Positions 6,783-15,338 are shown, counted from the stretch's first letter. The stretch: DNA of 17,613 nucleotides from DALYLB01 sp046154695 (GCA_046154695.1 JBJXFI010000278.1:1-17613), one strand, 5' to 3'. The notes: a model not told the origin generated them from the sequence alone. Numbers and translations are program-made.

Positions 6783-8517
6783 ATTGTTTTGTGTTGGCTT
6801 TCCTACTGTGCTCTTTGGCGGCTCCGGCTGCTCGGGATACTGCCAGATACAAAGCTCTCTCCAGATTCGCCAGGCCAATTCCTTTAACGGTCCCATCCGG
6901 GAAACTGGTTTTCAGCCGGCTCAGGTCGACTCCGTCCGCCGATTTCCCACCTGTGATCTCATCGCAACTGCTGGTGAGGATATACTTCATCTCTTGCCAG
7001 TCCGCGGCCGGATAGATCAATTTGATAAAAACGCATATTCCCGCAATTTGTGGGGCAGCCAGAGACGAGCCGTCCGCGTCCTCCCAGTCGTCATCCGGGT
7101 TGGGCAATACATGTAAATCTTTACCTTCCGGCCCGGCCAATCCACATACATCAGGAACATAACGGTTTGGCAATGCATAACCCTGGGCGATATCAGAGGC
7201 GATAACTTCAGTTGCCACGTCTCCTCGATGCGCGCCTCCCACGGCAATGACAAACGGCCATTGAGGCTCCATCACTCTAAGATTTTCCCTGGCCTCCCCT
7301 AGATTGCCAGTGGCAAAGATAATTGCTCGCCCCTCGGCTGCGGCCTCCTGGATCGTCTGGTGGTATTTTCTATAGATGATGGGCCCGGTCTTTAGGTACT
7401 CATCCGTTGTTACCGATTGGGATACCGCGGCTCCCATACTGCACGTGACAATATCCGGCTTCCGTGCCAGCGCGGTGAAAAAACTGTTTTCAAGCGATCT
7501 GGTAGTAGCTTTGCATACATCAAGCGCCGCTCCGGTGTTTTTGATGAATGCCAATAATAACGAAGTTACCAGGGTGCCATGACCATTGTAATCCGGTTTC
7601 GTTTTTGCCAGTTTTTCCCGGCTGAGTAAGTCGATATATGTAGCCTTTTTGCGCTCCATAAACTGAACAAGATCGACCAATTTGGGTTTGTTTTCCAGAA
7701 TGGCCTGGTCAGCTTTGGATAAATATTCCTTTAAACTGGCAAGCAGCTCATTTGTTAGCTCGTCGCGCCTCTGGTTTAGCGAATCGATCGATTCGGATGA
7801 AGAGAGGGCCAGATTTTTTATATCGCCGGCTTTTTCCAAAAGAAGATAAATCTTTTGAATTCTCTGTTTGAGTTGTAAGACGAATTCGTCCGTGGAGCCC
7901 CGAAAGATATCGAGCTTCACATTGCCTAATTGCTCTTTGTTATTCTCGGTAAAGTACGGGTGGTTTTGGTGAAAACCGGTATCGATCACCGCAACGCGGA
8001 TCTGCCTGTTGCGGACGTGGCTGGTAAGGACGAAGCGCTGCAGCACCTTGGGGGAGAAATTCTCACCCCCCAGTCGGAACGGAACTTCCCATGGATACAG
8101 TTGTGGCCACGCTTTCTTAGTTGGAGGCGTGGCGCCATTGAGGATCGCGTTCCGGGGAAGAGCTATTCCCGCCAGTACCCCGCTGAAAGCGCTCTCGTCG
8201 GTGTTGATATATCCGATTTGAGCCACGCCTTCGCAGGTAAGCCCCTGCTCGGTGGAAATAATCGCGACGTTGAATTGTTGTTCGAAAAGTTCGACGGGGC
8301 CGGAGATCGTCAGGGAAATCCGATCTGAGTCCAGCACCCTGAAGCCGGCCTTTTTCAACTCCGTGACAGCTTCTTTCATCAATTGCGGATCCGCGTAAAA
8401 TTGCTTGATGTCTTGAATGCGGGTAACGTCCGTTTGCGGATCGAAGATCGATGCAAAGCCGGGTCGTTTGGACTTGACGGCGGCTTCAGCGGTGATAATG
8501 GGCGGCAGGTCGCTCAT
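6781..8517 (-). CDS. Gene C: subtilisin-family (S8) serine peptidase with prodomain and helical insert, 578 aa
   Basis: The catalytic triad is complete: Asp179 in VAVIDTG, His313 in NGHGTLV, Ser485 in DGSSLAAP, with oxyanion Asn405 in ATGN. An intact S8 endopeptidase is therefore predicted. Residues about 30-95 (LKKAGFRVLDSDRISLTISG, then VELFEQQFNV) look like a self-inhibiting prodomain, more reminiscent of the kumamolisin (S53) propeptide than of the usual I9 type. Between Asp179 and His313 lie 134 residues, far more than usual. About residues 205-305 are charged and helical, probably coiled coil. There is no signal peptide, so it acts in the cytoplasm or leaves by a non-Sec route. Base composition is markedly lower in GC than the neighbours (100 G/C in 240 bases at 7621-7860). 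AGAGGA, 7 nt upstream of the ATG, supports the start. Processing of a neighbouring large protein is my inference. Confidence 0.93.
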   Translation of the reverse strand: MSDLPPIITAEAAVKSKRPGFASIFDPQTDVTRIQDIKQFYADPQLMKEAVTELKKAGFRVLDSDRISLTISGPVELFEQQFNVAIISTEQGLTCEGVAQIGYINTDESAFSGVLAGIALPRNAILNGATPPTKKAWPQLYPWEVPFRLGGENFSPKVLQRFVLTSHVRNRQIRVAVIDTGFHQNHPYFTENNKEQLGNVKLDIFRGSTDEFVLQLKQRIQKIYLLLEKAGDIKNLALSSSESIDSLNQRRDELTNELLASLKEYLSKADQAILENKPKLVDLVQFMERKKATYIDLLSREKLAKTKPDYNGHGTLVTSLLLAFIKNTGAALDVCKATTRSLENSFFTALARKPDIVTCSMGAAVSQSVTTDEYLKTGPIIYRKYHQTIQEAAAEGRAIIFATGNLGEARENLRVMEPQWPFVIAVGGAHRGDVATEVIASDIAQGYALPNRYVPDVCGLAGPEGKDLHVLPNPDDDWEDADGSSLAAPQIAGICVFIKLIYPAADWQEMKYILTSSCDEITGGKSADGVDLSRLKTSFPDGTVKGIGLANLERALYLAVSRAAGAAKEHSRKANTKQ

Positions 8518-8570
8518 ATGGTTATCCTCTTTGATTCACGAACTCGTTCGATGGGCAATTGCCTTCATGC

Positions 8571-11147
8571 CTACAGCTTCATAATAAACGCCAGCGCGTA
8601 ATAGGGCGGGCGGTTTTCGTGCGGCTGGCTGCCGCCGGCGGGATCGACGGTAATGGAATGGCCATGCGTGCCGGCGTTATCGGTGTTGACCGCGCCGCGC
8701 CAGCGTTCATCGTTGGGATCGCGATTCCAGCCGCCGCCGAAGCCCATATCGACGGTGGTTTCGCCCCAGATCCGTCGCTGCCGCCGGCTCAGTCCGTCGG
8801 CGTCGGTGCCTTCGATCCAGTGGGCGTGGTCGCCGGCGGCGCCGGAACTCGCCGAATGATTGTGCGCCGGCATCTCGTTGGGATTCAGCGCGACGGTATT
8901 GGCGCCGCCGGTGACGCTGACGCCGTAGCCGGCGCCGGCGCCGACGATGAAGCGGTCCCGCAGGTCGGGCGTGCCGTTTTGTCCGTCGCAGAGCGCCCAG
9001 CCGTCCGGAATCCGGTCGATCTGGCCGGACCACAGAACGATGGTTCCGACCGGGATCGGGCTGCCTCCCGACGAGGAGCTTTTGGCGCTGAGGGTCACCC
9101 CCGTGCCCAGCTTGATCGTGCGGTCATCCGAATTGACCGCCGCGATCAACAGCCAGTTGCCCGCTGTCTGGAAGGGCATCGTGTGGTTGACAATGCGAAA
9201 GCTCACCGTATTCGCGCCCTTGCCGTTGTCATGCACGGCGTAGAGCCCTTCCCAGTCTTTGAGAAGGATTCCTTCCGGAGTAACGGAGCGAGGCTGTTTG
9301 TCGTACGCGTGCTCGGCCGGGATATCGCCGGCCGGCATGCCGATTTCCACATAGCCGCCCCCGTAGGCGTTCGGATTGCCCGGGCTGAGAGCGATGAAGC
9401 GCCGCGACCACCGCAGCCGCCCATTCGGCCCGTCCCAGGTCACGGCGCCGCCGCCACTCAGGGGCAGGCCTTTTATCGAGATCGTGCTCTTTTCCACCGG
9501 CAGCACGAACTGTCCGTCGCGGTATCCGGGAATGTGCTCGTAGCGCAGATAGAGATTGGCGAGCCCCGGGGGGAGGGAAGAGGCGATGTTGTTCAAGGTC
9601 AGGCGCAGCGACTCACCGGGCTTCAACTGGATTTTTTCGGTGGGGGTGAAGACCCATTCCGGGGTTTCTCCCTGCTCGTTGGCGGCTTTCTTCCAGCGGG
9701 GGTCGTCGATTTCCGGAACGATCGCCGCAACCTCGCTCAACGTGCCCAGCGCCCAATCCCGGCGCTGCTCCGGCGGCTGGGCGTCGGCGCTGAGAATCAG
9801 CCGCGTCGGCGCCTCGCTTCCCTCCGGATGAAAGGTAAGCGACTTGACCATTGCGGCATTGGCCGCCTCCAGGGTCAGTTCGTTCGGGTATCCGCCGCCG
9901 AGATTCAGGATGGTATTGCCGCCGACAAACCCGAGGTGCAGCGGAATGTTGATCTGGCCGCGCAGATCGATCACCCGCAGCGGCGAGCTTAGATACCCGC
10001 GCAGCACCGTTTTTTCCCCGCGCGCATGCAGAAGGTCGAACTTCAATTCCACATTCGTCGCCCGGTAACCGCCCAGGCTCGCGGCGCTGACATAGCTCAA
10101 CTCGACGACGAGGTTGCGCCCCGGGTGGATCGTTCGCCCGGTCTGGCTGAGCAGGAAAATCCGCAACCCCCCGTCCGGCTCCTTTTTCGAGGCCATCGCC
10201 CACCGCCCGCGATCGATGCGCAGGTGATCGATCGCGATTTTTGCCAGGGTGTCAGGGCGAAACAGCAGCTCGAAATGGCGGTTATCCGCGGCGGGCCGGA
10301 CCTTTCGCTGTTTCTCCAGCACCAGGCTTTGCCTGCCGACATTCGTCACTTCCAGAAAAAGATTGCGCCCTTCATGGTGATTATCGATGTAGATGGCGTT
10401 GTTGTTGTCCTCATCGAGCAACTGAAAATCCAGCGGGTGCGCGGCGCTGAATGCTTCCATGGCCTGTTTGCCGGGCACATTCGCGGGATCGACCCGCGCG
10501 ACGTCCGCCAGCATGATCTGTTCGACCTCCGGCGCGCTGAGCATACGCCGGTAAATTCGCAGATTCGCCATCTCCCCCGTAAAGGCCTGGGCCGGATCGG
10601 TCTTGCCGCCAATCTCGTCCTGGTCCTGCCCGATCATCAGCGACCCGCCGCCGCGTATGCGCTCCCCGGGGGCCAGCGTGTCCCGGTGAGCCTCCGCGCC
10701 GTCCCGGTAAATGACGATCCCTCCGTCGCTGCCGCGCCAGCACACCGCGATGTGGCGCCACTGCCCGTCGCAGGAAGCGACTCCGGTGTCGCGCTCATAC
10801 TTCCGGCCGATATAGACCTTCAGATCCGTATGGTCGAACAGGGTAAAGGCATTGTGTTGTTCGTCGGTCGCATACGAGATCAGGGTTCCTTTCTCGTTTG
10901 TCGCCGTCGATTTCACCCAGCAGCAGACGCTGATTTCGCGTTCCGGAAAGTCCGGCATCTGATTGAGCGCCAGCGCGTCGCCCCCGCCGGTAAACCGCAG
11001 GCAGGATCCGAAGATCGCGTCGGCGATCACCGTCGCGTTTCCGCGCACCCTGCCGTGATTGGTCCTGCCCGACAGGTCGGCGACCCGTGATTCGGTTATC
11101 TCGTCCAATGCCCAGTACAGGATCAGATCGCGATCGATATTGGCCAT
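8571..11147 (-). CDS. Gene B: LamG-like/phage tail collar fusion protein, 858 aa
   Basis: Residues about 5-215 form a concanavalin A-like LamG domain: LILYWALDE at the start, then ISVCCWVKS, GQWRHIAVCW and a closing GEMANLRIYRRMLS. Such domains usually bind carbohydrate or protein ligands. Residues 220-685 are beta-rich with no domain I recognise. A Ser/Gly linker (SAKSSSSGG) leads to a C-terminal tail-collar domain at residues 698-858, opening IPVGTIVLWSG, with PDGWALCDG and TPDLRDRFIVGAG. It contains three H-x-H motifs (HNH, HAH, HGH). In T4-type fibres such motifs coordinate metal along a trimer axis, so trimerisation is plausible. No phage assembly genes adjoin it, so this is probably a fibre-like adhesin or display protein of the cassette. 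GAGGGG lies 7 nt upstream of the ATG. No signal peptide is visible. Confidence 0.9.
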   Translation of the reverse strand: MANIDRDLILYWALDEITESRVADLSGRTNHGRVRGNATVIADAIFGSCLRFTGGGDALALNQMPDFPEREISVCCWVKSTATNEKGTLISYATDEQHNAFTLFDHTDLKVYIGRKYERDTGVASCDGQWRHIAVCWRGSDGGIVIYRDGAEAHRDTLAPGERIRGGGSLMIGQDQDEIGGKTDPAQAFTGEMANLRIYRRMLSAPEVEQIMLADVARVDPANVPGKQAMEAFSAAHPLDFQLLDEDNNNAIYIDNHHEGRNLFLEVTNVGRQSLVLEKQRKVRPAADNRHFELLFRPDTLAKIAIDHLRIDRGRWAMASKKEPDGGLRIFLLSQTGRTIHPGRNLVVELSYVSAASLGGYRATNVELKFDLLHARGEKTVLRGYLSSPLRVIDLRGQINIPLHLGFVGGNTILNLGGGYPNELTLEAANAAMVKSLTFHPEGSEAPTRLILSADAQPPEQRRDWALGTLSEVAAIVPEIDDPRWKKAANEQGETPEWVFTPTEKIQLKPGESLRLTLNNIASSLPPGLANLYLRYEHIPGYRDGQFVLPVEKSTISIKGLPLSGGGAVTWDGPNGRLRWSRRFIALSPGNPNAYGGGYVEIGMPAGDIPAEHAYDKQPRSVTPEGILLKDWEGLYAVHDNGKGANTVSFRIVNHTMPFQTAGNWLLIAAVNSDDRTIKLGTGVTLSAKSSSSGGSPIPVGTIVLWSGQIDRIPDGWALCDGQNGTPDLRDRFIVGAGAGYGVSVTGGANTVALNPNEMPAHNHSASSGAAGDHAHWIEGTDADGLSRRQRRIWGETTVDMGFGGGWNRDPNDERWRGAVNTDNAGTHGHSITVDPAGGSQPHENRPPYYALAFIMKL

Positions 11148-11154
11148 GATTTAT

Positions 11155-11160
11155 CCCCTC
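11155..11160 (-). promoter_or_regulatory. Shine-Dalgarno of gene B at the edge of an inverted-repeat element
   Basis: On the minus strand GAGGGG lies 7 nt before the ATG of gene B. Its first three bases (GAG) are the outer end of the 12-bp inverted repeat of the element at 11158-11271. If that element was inserted, part of the current ribosome binding site is element DNA, or the site was an insertion target. Confidence 0.55.
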
Positions 11161-11271
11161 ATGTTACGCGCTGAAAATAAAAGCGTGGCACTCGACAAGC
11201 TCTTCATCCCGTAGGGATGCTTTGATGGTATCTCGGCAATTTATTGCCGGGACAGTACTGCGTAACATGAG
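11158..11271. repeat. 114-bp inverted-repeat element between genes A and B
   Basis: The ends 11158-11169 (CTCATGTTACGC) and 11260-11271 are a perfect 12-bp inverted repeat. Inside are two further hairpins: CATCCC-GTA-GGGATG at 11205-11219 and CGGCAAT-TT-ATTGCCG at 11234-11249, plus the 8-bp palindrome CAGTACTG near the right end. The nested palindromes and size suggest a REP-like or MITE-like dispersed intergenic repeat. From memory, the CATCCCGTAGGGATG motif recurs in intergenic repeats of several bacterial lineages; I cannot confirm that here. It fills almost the whole 135-nt gap between A and B and may influence read-through or mRNA stability within the operon. Confidence 0.6.
11164..11268 (-). 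CDS. Possible 34-aa small ORF inside the inter-gene element
   Basis: The ATG is at 11268, preceded after 6 nt by AGGGGG (11275-11280), which itself lies 2 nt beyond the stop of gene A. The frame ends in TAA at 11164. The product would begin MLRSTVPAINCRD and end ECHAFIFSA, with two Cys and no recognisable domain. Start and stop both lie within the 12-bp terminal repeats of the surrounding element. The excellent ribosome site argues for translation, perhaps coupling A to B. The fact that the whole frame is repeat DNA argues that the peptide itself is incidental. Confidence 0.25.
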   Translation of the reverse strand: MLRSTVPAINCRDTIKASLRDEELVECHAFIFSA

Positions 11272-11282
11272 TTTCCCCCTTG

Positions 11283-14200
11283 TCATTTCGTTTCGCCGCC
11301 GGCATCGTCCTGGCTCAGTTTCAGCCAGCCCTCGCGCAGCGCCTGGCGGCCGGAAAATCCGGCCCGGTCGCTGATGCCGGTGATATGCGCCCGGTCGAAA
11401 ATATCCTCGATCGCCGGGAGCAGCGCGCTGATCTCCTTGCCCGGGTCTCCCGCCGGGCGCTGGTCTTTGGGAACGATTGTGGCGGAATCCGCATCGATCG
11501 ATTTCAGCCATCCCTTTTCGACCAGGGCGGCGTAAATATCGGCCCCGTTGCCGACAGCCTCGGCGAATGCCTGTCGTTTGATCACTCCGACCGTGCCGGT
11601 CTCGCGCCAGGAATCGCTCTCGCGCTCCAGCCATGACCAGCGATACCCCGGCTCATTGGGCAGCGGAAGGCGCAGTTTGTCCGCGTCACTGAGAATCGGC
11701 GCGGATAAAAAAGTGATCTCGATCCCACGCAGGGCCTCGCTGATCTGGTCCGGCGGCAGCTCGATCGACTTTGTGGGCAGCAACCCGGATGTGGCATGCA
11801 CCGCGCCCCGCGGATCGACCAGCATCAGCAGCGTGTCGGGGGCTTCCCGCGGGGACTTGTAAAGATTGAGCGGCTCGCCGGAATGGGTTCTGATCAGGTC
11901 GTGCGCGCTTTCGTTGCTCTGCGGGCTGTAAAACGTCCTGCCCCGATACCCATTGCCTTCCTCGACCCAGTATCCCACCAGCCCGTCGTTGAACTGCTGG
12001 TATTCACCAATGCGGATCGGCAGCCTGACCGCCTCGAATGAATCGCTGTGTCGATGGGAGCGGCTCATATCTCGCATGAAGGCGTCCCAGGCCTGATGAA
12101 TGGCCGGCAATCCGCGCAGCTCCAGGCCGACGCTGGCGCGAACGAGCGCGACCGGACGCCCCATCAGCAGGGCGCGAGCCTGATGCTGGGCGAAATTGGC
12201 CGGCTCGATGGTGCGCATGGCCGAGTCGATGGTGGAGATAAAGGCCTGTTGAAACGCCGTATCGCGCTCCAGCAGGTACTGCGCCAGCTTTCGCAGGTGC
12301 TCGTTGGCGATATCGATGGGATAGACCGGCCGATCGCCGCCGGGAGCAGCCTGCCAGCGCCCCAACTGATCGATCGATCCCAGGCTCCTGCCGCCGTTGT
12401 CGTAAATCATCAGACTGTTGTCGAGGTGGTTGCTCAACAGCCAGCCGCAGACCGGCGTCGTTGCCGGGTGGTCGTTCATCTCCATCTCGCCCAGGTCGGC
12501 CGAAAGCCAGCGGAAATTGACCCGCGCCGGCTGCGCCAGCCGCGGCGGCAGTCCGATACGCGGATTTTCCTCCACCGCCGTATCGACTCGCAGCGAACGG
12601 GCAATAAACGTCTGGTTGCCCGCGAACCCCTTTTCCGCGTCGATGAGGTCGCGCACCTGCCCAAAGGTGTCGATCAATTGCAGCCGAAGCAGCTCCATCT
12701 CGCCGGAGCGAATCGGGTTGAAATCGCTTTCGGGGACCGGCGCGCTGGTAATGTTCCCGCCCAGGGCCGCCGCGACGGCGGCGGTAAAGTCGCGGTACTC
12801 CGAAAAGCCCAACGGCTCGGCGACCGGCAGTTGCAGCGTCTGCTTGTGCATCAGCAGAGCTTCGTTGAACCCGCCCAGGGATTGAGAAAGGACGTGAAAC
12901 CCGGGGCCTTGCAGCAGCCGATACGCCTTGATAAACCGGCTCACCGCGCCGGCGGGATTCCCGGCCTTCTCCGACTGGTCGTATTTCTCCAGCAATTCAA
13001 CAAGGTTGCTCTCAATGAACTCATCGTCAATTTTCCGGTCCGGGTAGGCGGTTTTCAGGAAACCCGAGGCCTGCATCTGTTTTTTGAGATACTCCTTCAA
13101 TTTCCCCTTCAGGGTCATGCCGGCCTGCGGCGTCAGCACGGTGGTTCCGCGATAGATATTTTCCCGCTCCGCTTCCCCGCGGGGAGCGGCGGCGGCGGCC
13201 TCCCTCGGCTGTAAATCGACCGTGGTTTCGGGCAATTGATAATTGGCCGTTATAAAATCGGGGGAATAGCCGGCGCGTTCGCTTCGGTCATCGCCATTGC
13301 CTTCGAGCGGCTCCCGGCGCTTTCTCGCGGGGGCCGGATTGCTTTTGTTCAGCATCGGACGGACGTCCACCTCCCACGAGAGCATGAAAGGATGCCATGG
13401 CTGATTCCGCCAAGTTGTAAAGCCGGCGCTCGGTTTTTCGGATTTTTCGCTCGCGGCGGCGAGATCGTCGATGGTCTTTCGGAGATCGGATAAATTGCCG
13501 AGGATGTATCCCTGGACAGTCTTCGCTTCCGGCGCCGGAAGCAGCCGGGTTTCGAGCGTGCCTCCCGCATGGCTCCCGCCATGGCGCTCGGTGGCCCTGG
13601 CGGCGTCGCCGTGGATCAGCACGGCCGGTTCGCGCGGCTGCCAATAGCGGGGCCCGGCGTTGCCTTTCAGCTTATACAGGACATTGCCGCCTCGCGCCGC
13701 CTCCTGTTGATTATGGATGTCGATCTGGTTGATCAGCCGCTGAATGGCTCCCGCAAGCTGGCTGGCGAGCGCCGCGGGCGAGGATGCCGCCGCCTCGGCG
13801 CCGGTGATCGCTCCGCCGGCCGCGTCTTGCCGCATGATCAGCCTGCCGGCGCGCTCCTCCAACTGCCGCAGGGGCGCGAGATCCGCGGTCTCGATGAACT
13901 GTTTGACCCGGTCGGAATCGGGATAATCGTCGGCGCTGCCCTCGGGGGGATAAGCGCAGAGCATGTATTTATACCAGTCGGAAAACAGTTGCCTGCGCAT
14001 CGAGTGCAGGTTTGCCAGCGCCTCGTCATATGCCTGCTGCAGCAGATTCACCGTGTTCAACTGGTGCGCCATTCCGACGGGCAGCGTGATCCGGCTCCTT
14101 TGATGGGCCGCGGCCGCATCGGCTTTGAGGTTTTTCGCGGTCTCCGGGCGGATGGTCCAGAGAGTGCCGCCCGAGATGGCCTGAAATCCTTTCTCATGCA

Positions 14201-15332
14201 GGACTTCCTGAAATTTGGCTCCCATATCCAGCGTAAGATGGTCGAGGCGCTCGGCGAATTGGACCGCCGCCAACTGGTCCTCCACTTCAACGGCATTCGC
14301 CGGATCCACCTGATGCGAGAGCAGAGCGCCGAGCGCTTCCGTTCCGGTATTGCCGACGGCGATGATCGCGCCCGCCGCGCGCGCGGGGTTGGTGAGATCC
14401 TCCCCCGGTTGAAATTCGATTCGCGAGTAACAAAGGATGCGCGAGGGGATTCCGCTCTCCCCGCCGCTGTCATAGACCCAGCCGAACGCCTCCTTCAGCG
14501 CCTCTTGAAACGCTCCCGGCAATTTGTCCGCGGGCGTTTTTTGCTCCGTCAGACGGGCCAGATTTTTTTCGGCGAAGACGCGGAAGTAATCCTTGCTCTC
14601 ATCGGCGTACCAGCCGAGAAGGTCGTACGTCAATCCGGTGAGGTCCCGCGCCCGCGCCTCGCTGCTCTGGCCGCCGGGTTGCTCCTTCGTCCGCGTGCGG
14701 AAAATCCCCGGGTCGTGAAATCCGAATACGCTGTGGCAGTTCGGATAAAAGGCGGCAAAGGCCGGCTGCCCATACCCCACGGCAGTCAGGTGGTCCAGGT
14801 ATTCGGCATGCCGCTCGCCGGCCTCCCAGCGGTTCAAGGGGATATTCCGGCCCATGAAGCGAAAGGGGCGATAGGTTTTCTTTGCGGGATCGGGTGTTAC
14901 CGGGTAACTGATGCTGCCGGAATGGAAGCCTTCGCCATCGGGAAAGAGATAATCGCTTTCGACGATCCACTCCGCCTCGATGGTTTTTCCGCCGTCCTCG
15001 GTCCGGCGGCTGCGGGTAATCAACCAGCGATTGGGAACCGCCGCGAATACGGTCGTGATCTCTCCGGTCCCGGGATCCCTCACGTTCTCGCCGTGGCAGA
15101 GCGCATCCGGCAGCGCCCAGTGCAGGTGAATCCCGGCTTTGAGATCGAAATTTCGATTTTGGAATGGCTGCGAGAGAATCTCTTCGCTGATGTTCGCCGC
15201 GTCGAAGTTCACGTCCCGCTGGGAATTGGAATAAGGCAGGCGCGAAAAATCCGCCATCGCCTCCATCCATTTTTTATCTTCTTCAACGAATAAGCCATCC
15301 AGCCGGAGGGGCACCATCAAGAGAGTGTCCAT
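11283..15332 (-). CDS. Gene A: large protein of unknown function, 1349 aa
   Basis: I recognise no named domain. It is a soluble protein without a signal peptide or membrane segment. The N-terminal 250 residues hold the most family-like motifs: MVPLRLDGLFVEED at the start, GIHLHWALPDAL (67-78), VPNRWLITR (99-107), NIPLNRW (163-169), FYPNCHSVFGFHD (195-207) and YDLLGWYADE (236-245). A helical stretch around 450-475 (LLQQAYDEALANLHSMRRQL) and Ala-rich, charged segments follow. The C-terminal third (about 930-1190) becomes beta-rich, with VCGWLLSNHLDNSLMIYDNG, VALVRASVGLELRGLP and LLMLVDPRGAVHATSG. It is the first gene of the five-gene run, so its promoter should drive the cluster. AAGGA, 6 nt before the ATG, supports the start. 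It ends in TGA 135 nt before gene B. A structural or platform role is inferred from size and context only. Confidence 0.85.
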   Translation of the reverse strand: MDTLLMVPLRLDGLFVEEDKKWMEAMADFSRLPYSNSQRDVNFDAANISEEILSQPFQNRNFDLKAGIHLHWALPDALCHGENVRDPGTGEITTVFAAVPNRWLITRSRRTEDGGKTIEAEWIVESDYLFPDGEGFHSGSISYPVTPDPAKKTYRPFRFMGRNIPLNRWEAGERHAEYLDHLTAVGYGQPAFAAFYPNCHSVFGFHDPGIFRTRTKEQPGGQSSEARARDLTGLTYDLLGWYADESKDYFRVFAEKNLARLTEQKTPADKLPGAFQEALKEAFGWVYDSGGESGIPSRILCYSRIEFQPGEDLTNPARAAGAIIAVGNTGTEALGALLSHQVDPANAVEVEDQLAAVQFAERLDHLTLDMGAKFQEVLHEKGFQAISGGTLWTIRPETAKNLKADAAAAHQRSRITLPVGMAHQLNTVNLLQQAYDEALANLHSMRRQLFSDWYKYMLCAYPPEGSADDYPDSDRVKQFIETADLAPLRQLEERAGRLIMRQDAAGGAITGAEAAASSPAALASQLAGAIQRLINQIDIHNQQEAARGGNVLYKLKGNAGPRYWQPREPAVLIHGDAARATERHGGSHAGGTLETRLLPAPEAKTVQGYILGNLSDLRKTIDDLAAASEKSEKPSAGFTTWRNQPWHPFMLSWEVDVRPMLNKSNPAPARKRREPLEGNGDDRSERAGYSPDFITANYQLPETTVDLQPREAAAAAPRGEAERENIYRGTTVLTPQAGMTLKGKLKEYLKKQMQASGFLKTAYPDRKIDDEFIESNLVELLEKYDQSEKAGNPAGAVSRFIKAYRLLQGPGFHVLSQSLGGFNEALLMHKQTLQLPVAEPLGFSEYRDFTAAVAAALGGNITSAPVPESDFNPIRSGEMELLRLQLIDTFGQVRDLIDAEKGFAGNQTFIARSLRVDTAVEENPRIGLPPRLAQPARVNFRWLSADLGEMEMNDHPATTPVCGWLLSNHLDNSLMIYDNGGRSLGSIDQLGRWQAAPGGDRPVYPIDIANEHLRKLAQYLLERDTAFQQAFISTIDSAMRTIEPANFAQHQARALLMGRPVALVRASVGLELRGLPAIHQAWDAFMRDMSRSHRHSDSFEAVRLPIRIGEYQQFNDGLVGYWVEEGNGYRGRTFYSPQSNESAHDLIRTHSGEPLNLYKSPREAPDTLLMLVDPRGAVHATSGLLPTKSIELPPDQISEALRGIEITFLSAPILSDADKLRLPLPNEPGYRWSWLERESDSWRETGTVGVIKRQAFAEAVGNGADIYAALVEKGWLKSIDADSATIVPKDQRPAGDPGKEISALLPAIEDIFDRAHITGISDRAGFSGRQALREGWLKLSQDDAGGETK

Positions 15333-15338
15333 TATCGT

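Noticed and set aside
5080..9310. Shared TTGTCGTACGC between the left repeats and sites inside genes D and B
   Set aside because: Inside the genes it encodes the peptide AYDK in both cases, so the match is most simply a chance result of common codons and not an inserted repeat.
13569..15293. 574-codon plus-strand open frame opposite gene A
   Set aside because: Same reason: an antisense shadow with Arg/Gly/Leu-rich composition. Gene A has a good ribosome site and motif-rich sequence.
519..15332. Prophage or contractile injection system
   Set aside because: Only the collar domain of gene B is phage-like. No sheath, tube, baseplate, tape measure, capsid, terminase, integrase or AAA ATPase gene is present in the window, so the label is not supported.
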